The translations under genes were made by a program, and so were the position numbers. The notes under the pieces were generated by a model, which saw only the letters and a list, made by a program, of their open reading frames with translations, was not told the DNA's origin and made no database searches. From the NCBI RefSeq assembly GCF_000745185.1, contig NZ_JQNJ01000001.1:4012501-4076500 (forward strand): 64,000 bases of DNA. The letters are read 5' to 3'. Of this stretch, positions 53,776-61,091 are shown in pieces. Position 1 is the first letter of the stretch, and every line of letters begins with the position of its first letter. This stretch comes from Muricauda sp. MAR_2010_75. Lineage in GTDB: Bacteria; Bacteroidota; Bacteroidia; Flavobacteriales; Flavobacteriaceae.

Positions 53776-54330
53776 GGTGGGGGTTATCGGGGTATTTGTT
53801 GATGGTTGATGGTTGATGGTTGATGGGTGGTGGATTACTTGAACTTGATACTTGAGATTGAACTTGATTCTTGGTTACTGCCCACTGCTTACTGTTGTTC
53901 GGTTATTGGGTGAAGGGTAAAGGGTGAAAGGTTTGTTGATTTAGGGATTTATTCATTGTTCATTGTCATTCTGAACTGTTACCCTGAGCGGAGTCGAAGG
54001 GCGAGTGAAGAATCCCACTTGACACTTGAACTTGAACTTGCTCTTGATTCTTGGGTACTGCCCACTGCCTACTGACAAAAATTGCACGAATGCCACGAAG
54101 CTAACCGGAGCTTGAACTTGACACTTGAACTTGAACTTGAACTTGATTCTTGAACACTGCCTACTGCCTACTGACAAAAATTGCACGAATGCCACGAAGC
54201 TAACCGGAGCTTGAACTTGATTCTTGAACACTGCCTACTGCTGACTGTCAACTGACACGAATCACGCAAATGAACACGAAGCTTCTTGCGTCATTTCTCT
54301 TTGTTCTGTTGTCTTTTGTCTTTCCCATTA
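53776..54330. repeat. Low-complexity intergenic mosaic, about 550 bp
   Basis: Same phrases as at 48552. Includes the second copy of the 54-bp REP-like element (53965-54018) and a 58-bp direct repeat. From 54331 to the MBL gene at 54479 the sequence is ordinary A/T-rich DNA with no recognised signal. Confidence 0.8.
54064..54220. repeat. 58-bp perfect direct repeat
   Basis: Copies at 54064-54121 and 54163-54220, 99 bp apart. Each has ACTGCCTACTGACA, ATTGCACGAATGCCACGAAG and CTAACCGGAGCTTG. Confidence 0.85.
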
Positions 54331-54478
54331 ACATAAACTTTATTTCACCTTACTTTAAAAATGAACTGTGAGAAATTACTTATATTTGATTTGTTCCCTC
54401 CAAGTCAATCCCCCGACGCACATATGTATTGTATAACCGTCTTTTGATTAAAATTCAGAGACCTTTAAAGCCATCGCC

Positions 54479-56026
54479 ATGAGCCATAAATATGTTGATC
54501 TGGGACCTGAGGGAGAATTGGTTTACCTGTATACCTATGACACGAACGACCAAGAACTTAAAAAAGCCAAACAGGTGCTTTGGGGCGATTGGCTCCGGGT
54601 TGATGACAACCACGATTACTCCAACGTTGGCCCGGGATGGACCGCCATCATCTGGGCGCCTAACACCACGAGAGACATTTATTACATAAAAACAGAGTTT
54701 ACCACCAATACAAGACCCTTGGAAATCATTTTTTTGGATGTAGGCCAAGGAGATGGTGCGGTGCTCATCACCCCGGAAGATGATGAAAACGAAAAAATTA
54801 TAGTCATTGATGCTGGGGAAGGTGGCAACATGGCCGCTTTTCTCAACGGACGATTCAAAGCATACCGCGGTTTTGATTTTGAAGCGGCCGTGATCACGCA
54901 TCCTGATAAGGACCATTATTTGGGCTTTAAAGATATTTTTGCAGACCATGATATTGGCTTCAACACGGTTTACCACAGCGGCTTGGTAGAGCGACCTGTA
55001 AACGGCACCTTTGAAAAGCTGGGCGGCACCACCCAAGACCCTCAGACCGGAGACCATTACCTGGAGAATCTGGCCATCGACAAAAATGATATTGAGCAGC
55101 ATTTCAGTGACGCTTCCATCTTTGGTAGAAAGCAGTTCCCACCCATTATGCACAATGCCCTCAACAATCCAAAAGTCAAGGATTTTAAAATGCTTTCCAT
55201 TGATCCCAATCACAGCATTCACCATAATGGAAGGGCCTATATGCCCAATTTTGAGCCAGTAGCTGAACGCGAATACCATATTGAGGTGCTCGCACCCGTA
55301 GTGGAATACAATGCCAACAACAAACCAAGGCTAAAGCGCATCAGCAGCAACTATGGGAAGACCAAGAATGGGCATTCGGTAATTTTACGGTTGCACTATG
55401 GCAAATACAAGGTGCTTTTTGGTGGTGATTTGAATGTTCCTGCGGAAAAATATCTGCTTCAACATTATGCGGATTTGGACTCCTTTCCAAAAAAAGGCAA
55501 TCCCAACTATGCCAAAATGTTGAAGGAGGCCTCACTTTGGTTCAATTCGGAGATCATGAAGGTGTGCCATCATGGTTCGGAAAAAGTCACCGATGAGTTT
55601 ATGATGGTGGTAAACCCCGCCTGCTTTGTAATTTCTTCCGGGGATGAGGAGGGCCATGTGCACCCCAGACCTGATCTTTTGGGAAGACTGGGGAAGTTTG
55701 GACGAGGAAAATCGCCCGTGATTCTCTCTACCGAACTGCAACGGTCCACAAGAGAATTTGAAGACAAGGAACATGTAGAAGAGCTACAAAAAAAAGTGGA
55801 CGAATTGGCTTCAACCCAAAATCCATCACAAGCAATGATCAATGCCATAAAAGACAAAATTGCACATCTTGGCCGAACCAATGTGGATGTATATGGCGCC
55901 ATCTATCTTAAAACCGATGGGGAGCGCTTGATCACGGCCTTTAAGTTTGAAGAACAGTCAGACAAAAAGAAATGGTTCTATTACGAGTACGCCATTGATG
56001 ATGATGGTGAACTCCATTTGTCCTAA
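54479..56026 (+). CDS. ComEC-like metallo-beta-lactamase-fold protein, soluble
   Basis: A 515-residue protein without signal peptide or membrane segments. N-terminal about 80 residues are a separate unrecognised domain; then IFLDVGQGDGAVL, VIDAGEGG, the metal motif ITHPDKDHYLGF, VILRLHYGKYKVLFGGDLN and MKVCHHGSEKVTDEF, the pattern of ComEC/Rec2 C-terminal hydrolase domains. A helical insert near 430-475 precedes the C-terminal strand region. It probably cleaves a phosphodiester or similar bond in the cytoplasm. It lacks the ComEC channel, and no competence genes are nearby. It lies between BspA-like paralogs 2 and 3. Confidence 0.85.
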   Translation: MSHKYVDLGPEGELVYLYTYDTNDQELKKAKQVLWGDWLRVDDNHDYSNVGPGWTAIIWAPNTTRDIYYIKTEFTTNTRPLEIIFLDVGQGDGAVLITPEDDENEKIIVIDAGEGGNMAAFLNGRFKAYRGFDFEAAVITHPDKDHYLGFKDIFADHDIGFNTVYHSGLVERPVNGTFEKLGGTTQDPQTGDHYLENLAIDKNDIEQHFSDASIFGRKQFPPIMHNALNNPKVKDFKMLSIDPNHSIHHNGRAYMPNFEPVAEREYHIEVLAPVVEYNANNKPRLKRISSNYGKTKNGHSVILRLHYGKYKVLFGGDLNVPAEKYLLQHYADLDSFPKKGNPNYAKMLKEASLWFNSEIMKVCHHGSEKVTDEFMMVVNPACFVISSGDEEGHVHPRPDLLGRLGKFGRGKSPVILSTELQRSTREFEDKEHVEELQKKVDELASTQNPSQAMINAIKDKIAHLGRTNVDVYGAIYLKTDGERLITAFKFEEQSDKKKWFYYEYAIDDDGELHLS

Positions 56027-56145
56027 GTTCATGCGCTTAACGCCGTGCAGCTCATCGATTTTTGTTAAAATATGTTAACTGATATTTTTGTAATTGCTAT
56101 TTTTTTAACATTTTTATGAGATACTAGACTTTTAACCCCACCTAT

Positions 56146-57612
56146 ATGAAAGAAAAGATTTTTACGCAACACCCCACACTCTTATCAACTTTCCTTACTT
56201 TTTGCTTTGTTCTTTTTACCTCTGTCAGTTTTGGGCAGAACAGTGAGGGCTTACCTGCACCAATCAGTCAATTGACGGTAAACAGCAATGGTGATATCTA
56301 TTGTGAAATCCATGCGAACGATGCGGCTTCGGCCTTGCACCACAGTATGGGAAAAGCAAAAAGCGGACTTACAATAAATGGGAGCCAAAAATCGGCTTCC
56401 AATTCAAAAAAGACCGCTTCAGGGGCTACCATTTTTGTGGATTACTACAATCTGGATCCCAATCTTCCTGCTGAAGATTTTATCATTGCCGCTACGGCCT
56501 TTCAATCCGCAGTGGATACTTGGGCCAGTTTGTTGTCCTCTGATGTCCCTATTTATGTGGCCGCTGTTTTTCAACCGTTGGATGAAGGGGTCTTGGGTTC
56601 GGCCGGGCCCACCAGTATTTTTGCCAATGCCCCCGGCTTGGAACGCAATACGTGGTTTGGCGATGCCCTAGCGGACAAACTCACAGGCGAAGACCTGAGT
56701 CCTACCACTTATGACATTGTGGCCAATTTTAGCACTGTTTTTCCAAACTGGTACTATGGCACGGATGGCAATACACCCACAGGAATGTACGACTTTAAGT
56801 CCGTAGTGCTTCATGAGCTTGGTCACGGATTGGGCTTCTTTGGGTCTTTGTTTGTGGACAACGAAGCAGGCGTTGGAGACTACGGTTTTGGAATTCCAAA
56901 CCCCGTATTTCCTGCCATCTACGATCGTTTGGCCCATTCTGCGGATGGAAAGTCCATCCTAAAAGAAAACAAATACGCCAATTTCAGCACCGAATTGGGA
57001 GATGTTCTACTGTCTGGACCATTGACCGCAAAGGGACCTAATACCCAAGGTGCCACCCAAGGAAAAGGAGCCCAAGTATTTACCATTTTGGACTCTGATA
57101 TTTTTGGTGAAATTCCGGGTCTAACAGATATTTGGTTACCTGGCTCCAGTTATTCCCACTTGGATTATGTCACTTATGCTGGTGGCACCAACGGACTCAT
57201 GGTTCCATTTTTGTCCACTGGGGTTGCTTTTGATAGCCCAGGCCCTATTGTACTTGCTATTTTTGATGATATGGGCTGGAATGGCAAGGTTAATCGTGAA
57301 ATCCAAGAAAATCCAAATGATAGTGCGGATGACGGTGATGATCCATTGGCCGCTGCCGAAAATGTGGTAGCTCTCTATCCAAATCCGTTCACAAATAGTG
57401 TGAATGTAACCCTCTTGGAAGGACGCTCCATTAAAAGCGCTGTAATTACCGATACTTCGGGATATACTTATAAGGTCCCCAAAGGGAAAATTGACGGTTC
57501 TAAACAAGCCCTTTTGGATCTATCGAGCTTCAGGGGTAAATCTGGATTGTATTTCCTTCAGTTAACGTATGACGATAACTCCAATGAAGTAGTGAAAATT
57601 TATAAGCAGTAA
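56146..57612 (+). CDS. Secreted metalloprotease-like protein with T9SS sorting domain
   Basis: 488 residues with a signal peptide (ending about SVSFGQ), a catalytic region with HELGHGLGFFGS (zinc motif HExxHxxGF, about 225-236) and a downstream NGLMVPF that may be a Met-turn, and a C-terminal type IX sorting domain (about 405-488; VALYPNPFTNSVNVTLLEG, SGLYFLQLTYDDNSNEVVKIY). It should be exported and attached or released at the cell surface by the type IX system. Substrate unknown. Monocistronic with a strong terminator. Confidence 0.88.
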   Translation: MKEKIFTQHPTLLSTFLTFCFVLFTSVSFGQNSEGLPAPISQLTVNSNGDIYCEIHANDAASALHHSMGKAKSGLTINGSQKSASNSKKTASGATIFVDYYNLDPNLPAEDFIIAATAFQSAVDTWASLLSSDVPIYVAAVFQPLDEGVLGSAGPTSIFANAPGLERNTWFGDALADKLTGEDLSPTTYDIVANFSTVFPNWYYGTDGNTPTGMYDFKSVVLHELGHGLGFFGSLFVDNEAGVGDYGFGIPNPVFPAIYDRLAHSADGKSILKENKYANFSTELGDVLLSGPLTAKGPNTQGATQGKGAQVFTILDSDIFGEIPGLTDIWLPGSSYSHLDYVTYAGGTNGLMVPFLSTGVAFDSPGPIVLAIFDDMGWNGKVNREIQENPNDSADDGDDPLAAAENVVALYPNPFTNSVNVTLLEGRSIKSAVITDTSGYTYKVPKGKIDGSKQALLDLSSFRGKSGLYFLQLTYDDNSNEVVKIYKQ

Positions 57613-57636
57613 CAAACACTATCCAACAATGAATAG

Positions 57637-57662
57637 AAATGCCGGCTCGTCCGGCATTTTTG
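57637..57662 (+). terminator. Rho-independent terminator after the metalloprotease-like gene
   Basis: AAATGCCGG (57637-57645), CTCGT loop, CCGGCATTT (57651-57659) and T run. Confidence 0.9.
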
Positions 57663-57804
57663 TGTGGATTATCTATAAAGCTGATTTCGTTTAACTCGCT
57701 ACCTACTACTAGAATGAATTACGCAAATTAGCGCAAATGTTTTGTATGTTGAACTATTGGAATTTGTCCATTATTGATTGGAAATTGTTATGACACACCC
57801 CTAT

Positions 57805-57820
57805 CCCCTCTCGAGAGGGG
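57805..57820. repeat. Perfect 16-bp palindrome of a dispersed Bacteroidetes element
   Basis: CCCCTCTCGAGAGGGG, in the wider context ACACCCCTATCCCCTCTCG, a type of dispersed hairpin often seen in Bacteroidetes. Confidence 0.65.
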
Positions 57821-57824
57821 AGTT

Positions 57825-57857
57825 AAAAACACCGCAGAACAAAAAGCCCTGCGGTGC
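57825..57857 (-). terminator. Rho-independent terminator of BspA-like gene 3
   Basis: On the minus strand CACCGCAG (57856-57849) pairs with CTGCGGTG (57837-57830), then five T. It uses the same CACCG/CGGTG ends as the other two paralogs. Confidence 0.85.
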
Positions 57858-57881
57858 ATTTTAAACTTTGATGTTATTTAT

Positions 57882-59645
57882 TTAAGGACAAAGTTCTGCC
57901 AAACCACCATCATTTATATCCCATCCTAAATTTAGCAATGCGTCTCGTGCATCGCTGGCTATGCACAAGTATTGAAGCCCCTCTGCTTCAAAATTCACAT
58001 CTTGTGGTGGATTGTTTGCCGCCCAACCGATCAAGGTATCCGAATAGTTTTCTGGGGACATGCCGCAATTATCCAACATATCTAGCATATTTGAAAGCAA
58101 ACCTATATTCCATGCACCTAAACTTTGATCAAAGCTAGTGGCTCCAGAGAACATTCCACTTATATTGAAAACATTGCCCGTGTCCCAACCACTAATATCT
58201 TGATTAAAGGAGGTGGCTCCAGAGAACATTGAAGTCATACCCAAAACGTTACCCGTCTTCCAACCACCGATATCTTGATTAAAAGATGAGGCTCCAGAGA
58301 ACATTGAAGTCATACCAAAAACATTGTCCGTTTTCCAACCACCGATATCAGCATTAAACGAAGTGGCCCCGGAGAACATAAAAGCCATATCGGTAACATT
58401 GATTGTTTCCCAACCACTGATATCCCCATTAAACAAAGTAGCTCCAGAGAACATATTTGACATATCATGGACATTACTGACATCCCATTGCTCAATATTT
58501 CCATTAAAAGCTGTATTGGAGAACATGCCGGCCATATCCTCAACTGTGGTCGTGTCCCACCCATTTAGGTCTGGGTCACCTAATCCAAAACAATTCTTGA
58601 ACATGTTCCTCATAAAGGTTACCTGAGAGAGATCAGGGACATCCGTAGCATTTAGTATCACATTATTACAATCACTAAAAGCATTGAACATCGTTACCCA
58701 AGGGTTGGTGCCCCATTGCTCAATGCTTAATAATTTATTATTGGACGCGCCATCGGTAATTTCACTCATCCGTATGGCAGGGAATAATCCCTTTATGGCA
58801 ACCGTATAGGTACCTGCGGTGACATACTCATGTTTTGGGTTGGCAGTCTCGGTAATATCTTCAGTGACACCATCCCCCCATTCTATGATATAGTTATAGG
58901 TAAGGCCATTGTGCACCCCAATTTCTATGCTCTCATTGTCTGTAGTTGTCTGCCAAGTGGTGACAAAAGAAGTAGAGTCTGCTGCCAAACTTTCGTCCAC
59001 ATCGGTTATGGTGATTGTGATCTCTTGGCTGTCCGTACCGCCTTTTCCATCAGCAACACCTAAGGTTACCATATACTCAGGAATGGTTTCAAAGTCCAAG
59101 GTCTTGCCTTCGTCTAGGCTTATTGTCCCTGTGGTAGCATCCATCACAAAAGTTCCGGATTCATCGGTCATGGAAAAGGTTAGGGCATCCCCATCATCGT
59201 CGGTGGCGTCCACTTGGCCCACTTCAGCACCGCTTTGAAGGTCTTCGGCAGCTGAAAGACTCGTTGTTGTAATGGTAGGAGCCTTGTTGGTGGCCTGTGG
59301 CTGTGTAACGGTAAATTTGTCCGTGGAAGTGGCGGTATTTCCCCCTACGGTAACACTTACCTTGGCCGTAATGGCACCTTGGGGCACCTTAGTGGTGATC
59401 TTGGTGGTCGTGGCAGCGGATACCGTTGCGATGACGGCTCCGATTTTTACGGTATTCTTGGAGAGTGTGGGGCTAAAATTCGTACCATTGATCTCGAAAA
59501 CTGTGCCCACGGGTCCAGAGGATTTTGACAAACTTGTTATTGTTGGTGCCTTTGTCTCTGGCGTTGATGGGCCATCGTCCTTGCTACAGGAAATCATAAA
59601 AGCCATGGCAAAAAGCGCCAAGGCCAGCAATTTTCTTTGTTTCAT
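57882..59645 (-). CDS. BspA-like (DUF285) surface lipoprotein, paralog 3
   Basis: 587 residues: lipobox FMISC (Cys20), IPT/TIG, only one cadherin-like domain (about 120-212), a PKD-like part, then about eight DUF285 repeats (MFSGATSFNQDIGGWKTGNV type), which are more uniform than in the other paralogs and may have spread by internal duplication. The cadherin deletion and divergence at DNA level suggest an older copy. The C-terminus ends WDINDGGLAELCP like its paralogs. Confidence 0.9.
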   Translation of the reverse strand: MKQRKLLALALFAMAFMISCSKDDGPSTPETKAPTITSLSKSSGPVGTVFEINGTNFSPTLSKNTVKIGAVIATVSAATTTKITTKVPQGAITAKVSVTVGGNTATSTDKFTVTQPQATNKAPTITTTSLSAAEDLQSGAEVGQVDATDDDGDALTFSMTDESGTFVMDATTGTISLDEGKTLDFETIPEYMVTLGVADGKGGTDSQEITITITDVDESLAADSTSFVTTWQTTTDNESIEIGVHNGLTYNYIIEWGDGVTEDITETANPKHEYVTAGTYTVAIKGLFPAIRMSEITDGASNNKLLSIEQWGTNPWVTMFNAFSDCNNVILNATDVPDLSQVTFMRNMFKNCFGLGDPDLNGWDTTTVEDMAGMFSNTAFNGNIEQWDVSNVHDMSNMFSGATLFNGDISGWETINVTDMAFMFSGATSFNADIGGWKTDNVFGMTSMFSGASSFNQDIGGWKTGNVLGMTSMFSGATSFNQDISGWDTGNVFNISGMFSGATSFDQSLGAWNIGLLSNMLDMLDNCGMSPENYSDTLIGWAANNPPQDVNFEAEGLQYLCIASDARDALLNLGWDINDGGLAELCP

Positions 59646-59710
59646 AACTTAACTTTTTTGGTTACAAGACGGTAAGTAGCAAAAACCTTTTAGAACTTGT
59701 AGAAGTGAAT

Positions 59711-59735
59711 TGACGGATGTCCTGTATGGGTTGAC
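59711..59735 (-). promoter_or_regulatory. Conserved upstream block of BspA-like gene 3
   Basis: On the minus strand CGTCAACCC and CATCCGTCAA, period 21 bases. The distal end of CATCCGTCA lies at the same distance (66) from the ATG as in paralog 1. The -33/-7 layout of the other two is not conserved here. Confidence 0.45.
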
Positions 59736-59969
59736 GTACAAGTCGCCAGTTTTACCGTTTATGGTTAATGGGTGAAGGGTTTTAGGTTCAGGAGTTTGGA
59801 TTAAGGAATCCGTTATTTTGAATCTAGTGCAGCATCCCTTTGTTTTTTTTACGCAAATGGCATGAATTGGCACAAAGGCACATTCTTTTATTTGCTTATT
59901 GGGGATGGGCGATTGGAGAGTTAGACCTTTGAATAATCTGGTGTTTGGTAGTAGTTTATTGTCAATTGT
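59736..59969. repeat. Low-complexity intergenic tract after BspA-like gene 3
   Basis: Contains GGTGAAGGGTT, TTACGCAAATGGCATGAATT, CATTGCCCATTGACAATTG and similar reused phrases; no gene is seen. Confidence 0.65.
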
Positions 59970-60275
59970 TCATTGCCCATTGACAATTGAATTTACCAAA
60001 ACCTGCAGTTCCTCCTCCAACGAATACTCTGGAAACGGTTTTCCCGCTTGTCTATACCAATATCCAGCGTTCCATTTGTCGCCTTCTTTGCGGTGTAGAT
60101 AGGCATGAATCCAACTGCCCATGGTAGTATGGATGTCCTGCGCAATATCATGGGAAGCCTCCCAATCCCCTTTGGCATCGTACCATAAGGCCTGTAAAGC
60201 AGAAGGCCATTCAGGGTTTGGCTCCTGTGCATTCAATGTTTCCATAAAAGCCGAAAAGCTATGTGGATGATTCAT
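59970..60275 (-). CDS. Conserved small protein of unknown function
   Basis: The ATG at 60275 gives 101 residues (MNHPHSFSAFMETLN). It has the conserved-looking WPSALQALWYDAKGDWEASHDIAQDI and WIHAYLHRKEGDKWNAGYWYRQAGKPF. Such small Trp/His-rich proteins occur in diverse bacteria; function unknown. It overlaps the upstream membrane-protein gene by 17 bases, which suggests coupling. Confidence 0.75.
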   Translation of the reverse strand: MNHPHSFSAFMETLNAQEPNPEWPSALQALWYDAKGDWEASHDIAQDIHTTMGSWIHAYLHRKEGDKWNAGYWYRQAGKPFPEYSLEEELQVLVNSIVNGQ

Positions 60276-60678
60276 GTACAATAAATTGTGGCCAAGCAAA
60301 ATGGGCCATTAAACCTCCCGCTATCATAATAGCAAAGTGTACAGAATTATCCAACTTTTCAGGAAGTAATTGGCCCAACACACCCAATATTACAATCACG
60401 GCCATAAAAGCAAAAACACCTGAAATTTCTTTCCGCTTTACCTCAACTTTTCTATTGTAAAAAATTTTGGAAACGAGTCCACCCAGCAAAAAGTTCAACC
60501 ATATTAGCCCTGTTCTGTTTTCTTCAATAACCCTGCTGAAAGTAGGAACTTCTGAATTGGATATCCCGACAGCAACCAAAATAATATCTGCCAATACCAT
60601 AAGTCCCAAAATAGAGGCCACCACAATCTTGGCTATTTTAATGGACTTTTCATTCTTTTTGATATCAAAACGTATCAT
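60259..60678 (-). CDS. Small multi-pass membrane protein
   Basis: The ATG at 60678 overlaps the upstream TGA (ATGA) and is preceded by a strong GGAGGTG ribosome-binding site, which decides the start; the longer frame to 60756 is not used. 139 residues with about four membrane segments (KIVVASILGLMVLADIILVA, FAFMAVIVILGVLGQLL, FAIMIAGGLMAHFAWPQF). No family recognised. Confidence 0.75.
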   Translation of the reverse strand: MIRFDIKKNEKSIKIAKIVVASILGLMVLADIILVAVGISNSEVPTFSRVIEENRTGLIWLNFLLGGLVSKIFYNRKVEVKRKEISGVFAFMAVIVILGVLGQLLPEKLDNSVHFAIMIAGGLMAHFAWPQFIVHESST

Positions 60679-61079
60679 AACACCTCCAAATAATTCATTG
60701 ACCAAAAAAGATGTCCATACAAAAGTCCCAGACCCAATAAAATACTTAAAATCCAAATCGGGATTTTTTTGTCGAGACGCAAAAGGTAAGCAATGCCAAT
60801 ACTCAAAAGGGCTGTACCAAAAAGAATAAGCACAGGATACATGGAATTAGACATGCTATAGTTAGGGTCCTCGGTACCCAAAAACAAATGACCAAGAATC
60901 GCCCCTAAAGCAAAGGGAATAAAGAAAAGCTTTCTCTGTGCTGCTTTCAAAAGAATGACATTGGATGTATCCTCTTCGGCTTCATTTAAATTGAGCAGTA
61001 CTTCAATTGCTACATAAAGTGTGGCAAAACCAATCATTATGTAGGTCACTAATTTGTCATATCCGCCAAGAAAATCCAT
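60675..61079 (-). CDS. Small membrane protein, 134 residues
   Basis: Four hydrophobic segments (YIMIGFATLYVAIEVLL, FIPFALGAILGHLFLG, LILFGTALLSIGIAYLL, WILSILLGLGLLYGHLFW). Motif GILGHLF repeats as GHLF in segments 2 and 4. It is first in a three-gene overlapping minus-strand set (60675, 60259, 59970), 12 bases after the ligA stop. Function unknown. Confidence 0.75.
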   Translation of the reverse strand: MDFLGGYDKLVTYIMIGFATLYVAIEVLLNLNEAEEDTSNVILLKAAQRKLFFIPFALGAILGHLFLGTEDPNYSMSNSMYPVLILFGTALLSIGIAYLLRLDKKIPIWILSILLGLGLLYGHLFWSMNYLEVL

Positions 61080-61091
61080 AACTCTTTAAAA

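Noticed and set aside
54479..56026. Calling the ComEC-like protein an anti-phage defence gene
   Set aside because: No partner gene, such as a nucleotidyltransferase, helicase or restriction gene, is adjacent.
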